Assembly (NCBI GenBank): GCA_904419095.1
Contig: CAJFQT010000001.1
Coordinates: 1 to 34,756 of the forward strand
Reading direction: 5' to 3'
From: an uncultured Clostridia bacterium
Lineage (GTDB): Bacteria > Bacillota > Clostridia > TANB77 > CAG-508
Length of the DNA stretch: 34,756 bases
In this document: one piece after another, positions 1 to 6,191 of the stretch
Position numbering within the stretch: the first letter of the stretch is position 1
Layout: each line of letters starts with the position of its first letter
The notes under the pieces: model-generated
What the model was told of the DNA's origin: nothing
Seen by the model: only the letters and a program-made list of their open reading frames with translations
The model's database searches: none
Program-made: the position numbers and the translations under genes

Positions 1-159
1 CATCAATGGATTAAGAAAAATGACATATTAAAAAATGAATATTTATTAGGACTAATAGAATTTGAAGATGGACATTTAGAAGAAGTCCCAGTTAATAATG
101 TAATTTTTGATGACAATAAAATAGAAGAATATTATTTCAAAGAAAGAGAGGAAAAGTAA
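1..159 (+). CDS. C-terminal fragment of an unknown phage protein
   Basis: The frame is open from base 1 and ends with TAA at 157-159, giving 52 visible residues; the start lies outside the window. The fragment is rich in acidic and aromatic residues (ends in FKEREEK) and I recognise no family. Its last codons carry the GAGAGG that serves as ribosome binding site for the RNA ligase gene starting 2 bases after its stop, so the two are probably co-transcribed and translationally coupled. Confidence 0.7.
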   Translation, partial: HQWIKKNDILKNEYLLGLIEFEDGHLEEVPVNNVIFDDNKIEEYYFKEREEK

Positions 160-161
160 AG

Positions 162-797
162 ATGATAAAGAAAACAATATATCCAAAAACAGAAAGGGTA
201 AAAATAAGCAGTGAAAATGTATGTGAAATAACAGAAAAATTAGATGGAAGTAATTTATGTATATTTAAATTAAACGAAAAGATATACATAGCACAAAGAA
301 ATAATATTTATGGAATAGATGAAATAGACACAAATGAAGTAAAACAAATTATATATAAAGGATTATATGCTTGGCTTTTAGAACATAAAGCATTTTTAGA
401 ATTAGAATTACAAGACAATAGCTGTTTATGTGGAGAGTGGATAGGAATGGGAAAACTAAAATATCCAGTAGACGAATTTAAGCAAAGATTTTATATGTTT
501 GCAAAAGCAAATGTGAATCCACAAATGGAATTATACAATTTTAGATATTATCATAGTCTATTTATATATCCGTTTAAAACACAAATTATACCTAACTTTA
601 TAGGAGTAGTACCAACAGCTTATAAACTAGGAATAGTACCAGATAAAAATAAACTAGATGAACTATATGCAGCATACTGCAAAAAGACTAATAGAAACGT
701 TGAAGGATTTGTAGTTAATTATAATGACAGGATAAGCAAATATGTAAGAATGAAAAATGGAAAGCTAACAGAACATTTTGATAGAGAAAGTAAGTGA
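162..797 (+). CDS. ATP-dependent RNA ligase (nucleotidyltransferase family)
   Basis: The 211-residue protein carries the signature motifs of covalent nucleotidyltransferases in order: motif I EKLDGSN with candidate nucleophile K26, a following QRNN segment near residue 45, motif III-like CGEWIGMGKLKY near 90-101 (E92), motif IV VEGFVV near 180-185 (E181) and a motif V-like KYVRMK near 193-198. Motif spacing and size resemble compact T4 Rnl2-like RNA ligases, not DNA ligases, which carry an OB domain. The expected role is sealing nicked RNA, for example repairing tRNAs cut by host anticodon nucleases. No polynucleotide kinase/phosphatase partner is visible here, though it could lie upstream. 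Two phage tRNAs lie 1.3-2 kb downstream. Start choice: ATG with GAGAGG about 10 bases upstream. RNA rather than DNA as substrate is inferred from the motif pattern. Confidence 0.85.
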   Translation: MIKKTIYPKTERVKISSENVCEITEKLDGSNLCIFKLNEKIYIAQRNNIYGIDEIDTNEVKQIIYKGLYAWLLEHKAFLELELQDNSCLCGEWIGMGKLKYPVDEFKQRFYMFAKANVNPQMELYNFRYYHSLFIYPFKTQIIPNFIGVVPTAYKLGIVPDKNKLDELYAAYCKKTNRNVEGFVVNYNDRISKYVRMKNGKLTEHFDRESK

Positions 798-804
798 TAA
801 AAAA

Positions 805-978
805 ATGAAAATAGATAAAAGAATACAACAAGCAGTACAACTAAGTATAAAAGAAATAAAAATAAAAGAAGAAGTATATAACAATTTAGAGGAAGAAACA
901 AAAGCAATGTTAAAACTAAATAAAGTAAAAGTAACATTTGATGAAAACGTGAAAGAGTTGGAATTTAAATTTAAGTAG
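805..978 (+). CDS. small lysine/glutamate-rich hypothetical protein
   Basis: This 57-residue ORF starts at the ATG at 805, just after the RNA ligase stop. An upstream in-frame TTG at 778 would overlap the ligase and seems less likely. The product is highly charged (many K and E), predicted helical, with no membrane segment or cysteine motif. I recognise no family. The next gene follows 11 bases later with its own AGGAGG, so this is part of the same early operon. Confidence 0.55.
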   Translation: MKIDKRIQQAVQLSIKEIKIKEEVYNNLEEETKAMLKLNKVKVTFDENVKELEFKFK

Positions 979-989
979 GAGGTACAAAA

Positions 990-1358
990 ATGTTTATAAA
1001 AAAAGAAGAATATAACAATTTAGTAAATAGGATAAATGAATTAGAAAAAAATCAAATTGGACAAGAAGATCTTTACAAATTTTATTTAGAAAGGAAATTA
1101 GAAGAAATAAATAGCAAATTAAAACACAAAATTACTTTTGAAGCAAAAGAAAAAGTCACGATTATTACTACAGTAGTAATAATAAAATTAGGAACAAAAA
1201 CAATAAAAGAAATGCATTTACATGGTTTATATATTAGATTAGAAAAAGAAGTTTTACAGTATTTAAATTCTAAGAATATAAAATACTTTATAAATTTAGA
1301 TAGAAAACTAACAGAAGCGGAAAAAGAAATAGACAATATTTTAGAAAAAGAAAAATAA
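990..1358 (+). CDS. hypothetical protein with N-terminal coiled coil
   Basis: The product is 122 residues, with ATG start and a consensus AGGAGGT 8 bases upstream. The first 45 residues are heptad-like and charged (NRINELEKNQ...KLEEINSKL). A beta-type stretch follows (KVTIITTVVIIKLGTKTI, near 56-73), then a second charged helix to the end. I recognise no family. It sits between small early genes and the late regulator. Confidence 0.65.
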   Translation: MFIKKEEYNNLVNRINELEKNQIGQEDLYKFYLERKLEEINSKLKHKITFEAKEKVTIITTVVIIKLGTKTIKEMHLHGLYIRLEKEVLQYLNSKNIKYFINLDRKLTEAEKEIDNILEKEK

Positions 1359-1378
1359 AGATGAGGAGGCACAGAAGA

Positions 1379-1928
1379 ATGAAATACATAAAAGAAGATG
1401 TAGAAAACATGTTAAAAGAACACTTAAAAAATCAAGCTAAATTGACAGAGATAGAAATAAAAAAAGAACACTATTTAATAAAGTTAGATTATGCAGGAAC
1501 TGTATATGAAGATGAAGAAAATGAAACGATAGAAAGTATGCAATTACAACGGACAAGATTTTTCAAAAGTTCCTAGTAATACTAATAAAATATCAGACAA
1601 CGTACTGAACACAGCATTAAATTATAAAAAAGAACAATATCATATAAACAGAGAAGATAGAGAAAGTTTAATAAATAAAATTAATAATCTAGAAACAATA
1701 AAAGATGAATTAAACAAAAAAATAGTAAGAGTAGACAACTTAATTAATCAATTATCAGTAGAAGAGAAATACATAATCAAGACATATTATTTTGAAAAAT
1801 CAAAATGGGATTATGTATCACAACAATATTGCATTGAATTTCAAAAACCAAAATCAATAAATCAACTTATAAATATAAGAAATGAAGCAATAAAAAGTAT
1901 GTTAGATATACTAAACACGGGCGAGTGA
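1379..1928 (+). CDS. ArpU/RinA-like late transcription regulator, split by a +1 shift at CGG 1550
   Basis: From the ATG at 1379 (GAGGAGG 9 bases upstream) the zero frame gives 57 residues ending SMQLQ, then meets CGG at 1550-1552 and stops within nine codons. Skipping the C opens a 125-residue frame (GQDFSKVPSNTNKISD...) to TGA at 1926, for 182 residues in total. The C-terminal part (EKYIIKTYYFEKSKWDYVSQ, then a second helix) looks like the sigma-region-4-like HTH of phage late activators of the ArpU/RinA type. The gene stands immediately upstream of the late region, the expected place for such a regulator. If the shift fails, only a 71-residue peptide without the HTH is made, so late-gene activation would depend on the +1 event. 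Family assignment rests on position, size and HTH pattern; the join is inferred. Confidence 0.72.
1550..1552 (+). other. candidate +1 frameshift site 1: CAA CGG A
   Basis: In-frame CGG is followed by ACAAGA in the zero frame, which reaches TAG at 1574-1576. In the +1 frame (GGA CAA GAT TTT) the late regulator continues for 125 residues. No CGG occurs in frame elsewhere in this gene. Confidence 0.75.
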
Positions 1929-1929
1929 T

Positions 1930-1950
1930 AAAATTGTGACAAAATTGTGA
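1930..1950 (+). repeat. tandem AAAATTGTGA repeat after the late regulator
   Basis: AAAATTGTGA occurs at 1930-1939 and again at 1941-1950, a period of 11 bases or one helical turn, directly after the regulator stop and upstream of the tRNA/late region. Overlapping TATAAT hexamers lie downstream at 1984-1989 and 1990-1995, without a convincing -35. This could be an activator binding site for the adjacent regulator; that is inference. Confidence 0.35.
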
Positions 1951-2104
1951 TAAAACTTGGATGCAATTTTAATTTGAATATACTATAATTATAATAGCAA
2001 TTGTATTTGAAAAATACGCTAATCCAAAGTTGCTGATAATACAAGTATAAAGGTTTCTATTTTTAGCCTGTTATAGATTTATTTTATAGCAGACTAGATT
2101 ATAT

Positions 2105-2181
2105 TGCGGAATAGAGAAGAGGTCAATCTCGCTAGCCTCATAAGCTAGAGGTCGTAAGTTCGAATCTTACTTCTGCAACCA
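2105..2181 (+). tRNA. tRNA-Met (CAT anticodon)
   Basis: The cloverleaf can be drawn by hand. Acceptor TGCGGAA pairs with TTCTGCA (one G-U), D stem GAGA/TCTC, anticodon stem CTAGC/GCTAG with loop CTCATAA (anticodon CAT at 2139-2141), and T arm GTAAG-TTCGAAT-CTTAC. The discriminator is A and CCA is encoded (2179-2181). The first pair is T-A, not the unpaired C-A of initiators, so it is elongator Met or, if the C34 is lysidinylated, tRNA-Ile2 reading ATA, a codon very abundant in this phage. Confidence 0.93.
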
Positions 2182-2224
2182 AACCCTTTTAAGATTTATT
2201 ATATAGAAACAGGGTATTTTTAAG

Positions 2225-2258
2225 AAGAGTAGACGTTATATTAATGTTTACTCTTTTT
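2225..2258 (+). terminator. intrinsic terminator after tRNA-Met
   Basis: Ten-base arms AAGAGTAGAC (2225-2234) and GTTTACTCTT (2246-2255) pair with one G-U, and a T run follows. It lies between tRNA-Met and the small sponge-like gene and would separate the tRNA transcript from the late operon unless antiterminated. Confidence 0.75.
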
Positions 2259-2289
2259 AGTTATTTAAGAAAGATTAGGAGGAACAAAA

Positions 2290-2484
2290 ATGAATGATAG
2301 AGCAAAATATTTAGCAGTAGATGAAGAAAAGAATAATAGAATACAACATATTAGAGATATTTTTTCAAATATTTATGATGAAATAGAAACAAACTGTAAG
2401 CCAAGCAGAGAAACATCACTAGTAATGACAAAATTAGAAGAAGCACAATTTTGGGCTATAAAAGGTATAACAAGGGAAAACTAG
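2290..2484 (+). CDS. Acb2/Tad1-like cyclic nucleotide sponge (anti-CBASS/anti-Thoeris)
   Basis: This 64-residue protein begins at an ATG with AGGAGG 8 bases upstream. The C-terminal half (SRETSLVMTKLEEAQFWAIKG) matches the pattern I associate with the Acb2/Tad1 hairpin family in Bacillota phages: R-x-x-SL-x-x-TKLEEA-x-x-WA. The N-terminal half is a second helix, consistent with a helical hairpin that oligomerises. Family members bind cyclic oligonucleotides or ADP-ribose cyclisation products and so block CBASS and Thoeris signalling. It is a lone gene between two tRNAs, typical of an anti-defence cargo position. The family call is from memory of the motif; ligand specificity cannot be read here. 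Confidence 0.68.
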   Translation: MNDRAKYLAVDEEKNNRIQHIRDIFSNIYDEIETNCKPSRETSLVMTKLEEAQFWAIKGITREN

Positions 2485-2538
2485 TTTTCAACAATTACTA
2501 ACTATTGTTTATATAGTTAAAGAATTGTGAAATAAATT

Positions 2539-2677
2539 CTACATACTAAAAGAGTATGTAGGACGCGAGGCGTTGTAAGCAACAGCCTTTTACCTATCTA
2601 CCAAGAGTAGAAGAGGTTTCTGGAAATGTAATACTAGATAGCTCGTCAGCTGTCTATCTAGAAAGTATTACAATTCC
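2539..2677 (+). ncRNA. array of four consecutive hairpins, candidate structured RNA
   Basis: No credible ORF occupies 2485-2684. It contains a chain of stems: CTACATACT/AGTATGTAG (2539-2547 with 2553-2561, 9 bp, perfect); AGGCGTTG with CAAC-A-GCCT (2568-2575 with 2580-2588, one bulge, TAAG loop); ACCT-A-TCTAC with GTAGA-AG-AGGT (about 2592-2617); and a long stem with GGAA/TTCC ends (2622-2625 with 2674-2677), TGTAATAC pairing with GTATTACA and an apical GATAG/CTATC stem. No T run follows, so it is not a set of terminators. tRNA-Gln starts 7 bases later, so it could be a processed leader or an independent small RNA. I recognise no named class. Confidence 0.5.
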
Positions 2678-2684
2678 TGTATAT

Positions 2685-2759
2685 TCGAGAATAGTTAAAT
2701 TGGTATAACAACAGGCTTTGACCTTGTCATTCTTAGTTCGAATCTAAGTTCTCGAGCCA
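2685..2759 (+). tRNA. tRNA-Gln (TTG anticodon)
   Basis: Acceptor TCGAGAA pairs with TTCTCGA, D stem GTTA/TAAC, anticodon stem ACAGG/CTTGT (one G-U) with loop CTTTGAC (anticodon TTG at 2718-2720), and T arm CTTAG-TTCGAAT-CTAAG. The discriminator is G and CCA is encoded (2757-2759). It reads CAA, the dominant Gln codon here. The anticodon loop is the normal seven bases, so it is not a quadruplet-decoding tRNA. Confidence 0.93.
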
Positions 2760-2774
2760 AAGAAGGTGTATATA

Positions 2775-2894
2775 ATGATAATACAAGAAAAATTAGAAAA
2801 GTACAAAGAAGAACATTGTAGTAAATGTAATAAGAACATAGATTGTAAAATAATACTAGAAAACGGAGAAATGTATTGTACAGAGGAAGAATAA
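2775..2894 (+). CDS. 39-residue Cys-rich mini protein
   Basis: The ATG at 2775 opens a 39-residue frame to TAA at 2892. It contains HCSKC and IDCK with a later YC, so four cysteines plus one histidine could bind one zinc ion. An AAGAAGG at 2760-2766 can serve as ribosome binding site. The following gene starts 2 bases after its stop and has a related Cys pattern, suggesting a tandem pair of small zinc-binding proteins. I recognise no family. Confidence 0.6.
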   Translation: MIIQEKLEKYKEEHCSKCNKNIDCKIILENGEMYCTEEE

Positions 2895-2896
2895 AT

Positions 2897-3154
2897 ATGG
2901 AAAGATGTTTAGAAACAAATATAGTATGCAGTAATTGTAATAAATCATGTAAGGATTGTAAGTTGGATAAATGCAAGGAAACAATAAAAATGATAGATAG
3001 ATTAGAAGAAAAAGAATACGATTTTAAAATTAAGAAGATAAAAGCACAACTTCCACAAATGTGCAGAAATTGTGGACTTTTACAAATATTAAATCTAGAT
3101 AAACAATTAGTTTATTGTCCGTATAAAATAAAAGATAGATGTATATTGCTATAG
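2897..3154 (+). CDS. 85-residue Cys-rich (zinc-binding type) protein
   Basis: Translation most likely starts at the ATG at 2897, with AGAGGAAG about 10 bases upstream, although the frame is open 7 codons earlier. The product has two cysteine groups: CSNC-NKSCKDC-KLDKC in the first third and CRNC...CPYK...DRC in the last third. It looks like a small two-zinc module with a charged helix (MIDRLEEKEYDFKIKK) between. Function unknown. Confidence 0.65.
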   Translation: MERCLETNIVCSNCNKSCKDCKLDKCKETIKMIDRLEEKEYDFKIKKIKAQLPQMCRNCGLLQILNLDKQLVYCPYKIKDRCILL

Positions 3155-3169
3155 AAAAGAGGAATAAAA

Positions 3170-4429
3170 TTGAGAAACATAATTTTATATCATAATAATT
3201 TATTAAAATTTGGTGGTGTAGATACATTTGTTTATAATTTCGTAAAAAAAATGTCAAAATTTTATGACATTCTTTTTTTATATACAACAGCAAATGCAGA
3301 GAACTTAGAAAGAATAAGTAAATATGTAAAAACAGAACAATATAACAAAAATAAAAAATATGTATGTGATATCTGTATTTTAGCAAGTGCTTGGGGACAA
3401 TATCCTGACTCTGTAATAGCAAAAAGTGGAAGATATATTCAAATGGTTCATGCAGATTATATTAAAGCTAAAGAAACTAATTTTTATTATCAGAAGTGGT
3501 TTAAAACAACAGAACACATAGGAGTATCAGAACATGTATGTAAAATATTTAAGGAGTTATACCCAACCGAAGAAATAACGAGGATTTATAACATTTTAGA
3601 TGAAACACAAGAAACAAAAACAATTTTAAAATTAATAAGTGCAACAAGAGTAAGTAAAGAAAAAGGCTATAATAGAATGCTTAAATTGGCACAAGAATTA
3701 AAAAAAGCAAACATAAAATTCAGATGGACTATTTTTACGGACTTAGAGCTATATAATCAAAAGCCATTTGATTTAGAAGAAATAGTATATATGAAACCTA
3801 GCCACGATTTTATGGACTATATAACAGAAGCAGACTATGGAGTACAACTGAGTGATACAGAAGGTTATAGTTATTTTATAAATGAATGTTTGCAATACGG
3901 AACACCAGTATTATGCACAGATTTTCCAAGTGCATATGAAAGTGTAGAAGATGGAATCAATGGCTATATATTAGATATGGATTTAAAAAATTTAGATGTA
4001 GATAAAATAGTTAATAATATTCCAAAAGATTTTAAGTATAAAGAAAAATGCAGTGAAAAAGATTGGATTAAGTTATTAGATAAAAAAGTAGAAAGGAAGA
4101 GAAGCAAAATGTTTAAAGTTATCGCAAAACAAGACTATAAAGATAAAAGAGCAGAGTTAATAGAAGAATACAAAGACAAAGAAATAAAGTATGATGAACT
4201 AGGAAATGCTTTAATAAAAGAAGGAGACATTTACATTATATCTAATCCAGAAAGAGCAAAACAAATTGAGGAATCAGGGTTAGCAGTTGTAATAGAAATG
4301 AAAGAAGAAAGCAAAAAAGAAAGGACAAAAGAGCCACAAAAAGAAAATAAAGAAAAAGAAGTTAAACAGACAAAGAAAACAACAACAAGAAGAACTGCTA
4401 AAAAACCAACAAACAAAAAGGAGGAATAA
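3170..4429 (+). CDS. GT4-like glycosyltransferase with an extra C-terminal module
   Basis: The start is TTG at 3170 with AGAGGA about 7 bases upstream. Residues 1-310 show a two-lobed GT-B pattern: an N-terminal FGGVDTFVYNF loop (the GGV motif of GT4 enzymes), a central SATRVSKEKGYNRMLK (start of the donor lobe) and a C-terminal NECLQYGTPVLCTDFPSAYE (the acidic/EX7E region). From about 314 a different module follows (MFKVIAKQDYKDKRAELI...EEYKDKEIKYDELGNALIKEGDIYII) and then a very basic tail (KKTTTRRTAKKPTNKKEE). The internal ATG at 4109 is in frame and has AAAGGAAGAG before it, so a separate 106-residue product is possible. Glycosyltransferases beside packaging genes may modify virion proteins or host surface glycans; the target is not known. 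Confidence 0.75.
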   Translation: MRNIILYHNNLLKFGGVDTFVYNFVKKMSKFYDILFLYTTANAENLERISKYVKTEQYNKNKKYVCDICILASAWGQYPDSVIAKSGRYIQMVHADYIKAKETNFYYQKWFKTTEHIGVSEHVCKIFKELYPTEEITRIYNILDETQETKTILKLISATRVSKEKGYNRMLKLAQELKKANIKFRWTIFTDLELYNQKPFDLEEIVYMKPSHDFMDYITEADYGVQLSDTEGYSYFINECLQYGTPVLCTDFPSAYESVEDGINGYILDMDLKNLDVDKIVNNIPKDFKYKEKCSEKDWIKLLDKKVERKRSKMFKVIAKQDYKDKRAELIEEYKDKEIKYDELGNALIKEGDIYIISNPERAKQIEESGLAVVIEMKEESKKERTKEPQKENKEKEVKQTKKTTTRRTAKKPTNKKEE

Positions 4430-4432
4430 AAT

Positions 4433-4621
4433 ATGGCAAAGATAGAACCAATAAATGTAGACATTGAAGTTAATAAAGAAGAAATAGATGATACAATGCA
4501 AAAATTAGAAGAAATTTGTGATGACAGACCTAACATAACAATAAAGAATAACGAAAATGTATATGTAACAATAAACAATTTTAATGAGACAGAAAAAGAG
4601 TATCATAAAGAAGAGGAATAG
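4433..4621 (+). CDS. acidic hypothetical protein, 62 residues
   Basis: ATG with AGGAGG 8 bases upstream; the ribosome binding site overlaps the end of the glycosyltransferase gene. The product is acidic with no cysteine or membrane segment. Two helical stretches flank a short beta-like segment (ENVYVTINNF). It ends 2 bases before the HNH gene and is presumably co-translated with it. No family recognised. Confidence 0.65.
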   Translation: MAKIEPINVDIEVNKEEIDDTMQKLEEICDDRPNITIKNNENVYVTINNFNETEKEYHKEEE

Positions 4622-4623
4622 AT

Positions 4624-5034
4624 ATGTTATTAAAGTTATGTGCAAGATGTCAAAAGGTTATACAAGCTCCTAATAGATATTGTACTAAATGTCAAGACAT
4701 TGTTAATAAAGAAATAGAGAAAAACAAACAAAGAAATATGAGCAGATATAATAAGACAAGAGATACAAAGTATAAGAAGTTTTACAACAGCAAAGAATGG
4801 AAACTATTAAGAGACACATACAAAGAAAAACATTATTTATGTGAAATGTGTCAAGAAGAAGCAAAGAAAGATAACAAGTACAGCATTCAACTAACAGAAG
4901 AAGTACATCACAAAGAGCCAATACAAACACCGACAGGTTGGTTAAGGAGATATGAATGGAGTAATTTAATAGCATTATGTCACTATCATCATGACATACA
5001 GCATAATAGATTTAAGAAGAGGAAAACAAAATGA
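4624..5034 (+). CDS. phage HNH endonuclease (packaging-associated)
   Basis: This 136-residue protein starts with a CxxC...CxxC zinc ribbon (CARC at 7-10, CTKC at about 20-23). A phage-type HNH core follows: YNSKEWKLLRDTY, then LCEMC, then VHHKEPI (the HH of the nuclease), then NLIALCHYHHDIQH with the final H/N metal ligands. HNH proteins encoded directly upstream of P27-type terminases are known to act with the terminase in cos cleavage and packaging in HK97-like phages. The order HNH, two small genes, presumed cos, small and large terminase fits that arrangement. Its stop overlaps the next start as ATGA. Confidence 0.9.
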   Translation: MLLKLCARCQKVIQAPNRYCTKCQDIVNKEIEKNKQRNMSRYNKTRDTKYKKFYNSKEWKLLRDTYKEKHYLCEMCQEEAKKDNKYSIQLTEEVHHKEPIQTPTGWLRRYEWSNLIALCHYHHDIQHNRFKKRKTK

Positions 5035-5222
5035 AAGTAAAAGATAAAAGGTATATATATTATCGTGATGTATTAGAATATTTAAGAATAATACTTGGAA
5101 AGACAAAAATGACAAAGAAAAAAGAAAAATTAATAAAAGAGAAATATGATAGATTGGAAAATTTATATCAAACTGAAATAGAAAAGCAAATAAATCGATT
5201 TAGAAGAGGAGAAAGTAAATGA
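5031..5222 (+). CDS. basic hypothetical protein, 63 residues
   Basis: The gene overlaps the HNH stop (ATGA) and is itself overlapped by the next start, so three genes are translationally coupled. The product is strongly basic and helical (KTKMTKKKEKLIKEKYDRLENLYQTEIEK reduced to K/E-rich heptads over its second half) with no cysteine. It could bind nucleic acid, but I recognise no family. Confidence 0.6.
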   Translation: MKVKDKRYIYYRDVLEYLRIILGKTKMTKKKEKLIKEKYDRLENLYQTEIEKQINRFRRGESK

Positions 5223-5548
5223 AAGTAATTAGTTCATTAGTCATAATAGACAAAGATAATGTAAAAGTAATGTATGAATGTGACAATAAAAAGAATACAA
5301 AGTGTAAAGGACACAATAATTGCAGAGAATGCAGATATACAACAGAAGTAAAGTATGCTAAAGACATTAAAGAAGAAAAAACAAGAATAGAATTAATTGA
5401 AGAATTACAAGAAAAAGATAGAGAGATAGAAGAATACAAGCAAACAATAAGAAGACTAGTTAATGGTGAAAATATATATAATTTTAAAACACTAAATGAA
5501 ATAAGAAAAATATATAATTTAAAACCAATTGAGTCAAAAATAGTATAA
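5219..5548 (+). CDS. hypothetical protein with Cys cluster and coiled coil
   Basis: The product is 109 residues. A beta-like N-terminus (VISSLVIIDKDNVKVMYEC) leads into a Cys cluster CDNKKNTKCKGHNNCREC (residues about 19-36), plausibly one zinc site. A coiled coil follows (EKTRIELIEELQEKDREIEEY, near 60-80) and then a short tail. The start overlaps the previous stop. It is the last gene before the terminase start region. No family recognised. Confidence 0.65.
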   Translation: MKVISSLVIIDKDNVKVMYECDNKKNTKCKGHNNCRECRYTTEVKYAKDIKEEKTRIELIEELQEKDREIEEYKQTIRRLVNGENIYNFKTLNEIRKIYNLKPIESKIV

Positions 5549-5687
5549 AGAAATAAATTTAGAAGCGGTAGGGGTACATAAAAAAGTATCAAAGGTATGA
5601 GTAGAGAACGGTGCGTCCCTCCTCTTTATACAAAAAAGTCCCCAAATTCAATTTTAAGACAGTAAAAATGAAAAGAGGTGTAATTTT
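5549..5687 (+). other. noncoding gap between HNH operon and terminase; presumed cos region
   Basis: These 139 bases carry no credible ORF and contain the only GC-rich blocks nearby: GCGGTAGGGGTAC (about 5564-5576), GGTGCGTCCCTCCTC (about 5610-5624) and GTCCCC at about 5639. In HK97-like Gram-positive phages with an HNH next to P27 terminase, the cohesive end usually lies in this interval, so cos is the best guess. The AGAGGTG ribosome binding site of the small terminase is at its right end. The nick positions cannot be read from sequence. Confidence 0.4.
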
Positions 5688-6191
5688 ATGGCGGGAAGAC
5701 CAAGAGAACCTATAAACTTAATTATAGCGAAAGGAAAAAAGCATTTAACTAAAGCTGAAATAAAAGAAAGACAAGAAACAGAAATAGCGACAGACCACAC
5801 AAATGTTGAACCGCCAAACTATCTAGATGAAGAAGAAACGAAAGAATTTCACAGAATATCTAAAATACTGTTGGATATAGGAATTATAACTGAACTAGAT
5901 GAAGATTGTCTAGCTCATTATATAATTTCAAATGCCAATTATATCAAATATACAAAAAAAATAAGAATACTAGAAAACGAATTATTAAAGGCAAAAAGAA
6001 GCGACAAAAAGAATAGATTACTTTCAGACATAGATCAATATTTAGTGTATCAAGATAGAGCATTAAAACAATGTAGAGCTTGTGCAAATGATTTAGGATT
6101 GTCAATATCCGCAAGGGCAAAATTAGTTATGCCTAAAACAAAAGAACCACCTAAAAAAAACAAGTTTGAAAAATTCAAGGTGGTAGGTTAA
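5688..6191 (+). CDS. terS: terminase small subunit, P27 family
   Basis: The 167-residue product begins MAGRPREPINLIIAKGKKHL, the N-terminal signature of P27-type small terminases (G-R-P...NLI...KGKKHLTK followed by I..R). The middle helices (HYIISNANYIKY, DQYLVYQDRALKQ) and the C-terminal LGLSISARAKL segment also fit the family. It recognises the packaging site and feeds DNA to the large subunit. ATG with AGAGGTG upstream; its stop abuts the large terminase start with no gap. Confidence 0.93.
   Translation: MAGRPREPINLIIAKGKKHLTKAEIKERQETEIATDHTNVEPPNYLDEEETKEFHRISKILLDIGIITELDEDCLAHYIISNANYIKYTKKIRILENELLKAKRSDKKNRLLSDIDQYLVYQDRALKQCRACANDLGLSISARAKLVMPKTKEPPKKNKFEKFKVVG

Noticed and set aside
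2105..2759. A phage-encoded quadruplet tRNA for CGGN
   Set aside because: Both tRNAs in the window have ordinary seven-base anticodon loops with anticodons CAT and TTG. I found no other cloverleaf in the window.
5549..5687. A small gene in the gap before the terminase
   Set aside because: No start with a ribosome binding site yields more than a few codons, and the base composition changes to GC-rich blocks, better explained by a cos region.
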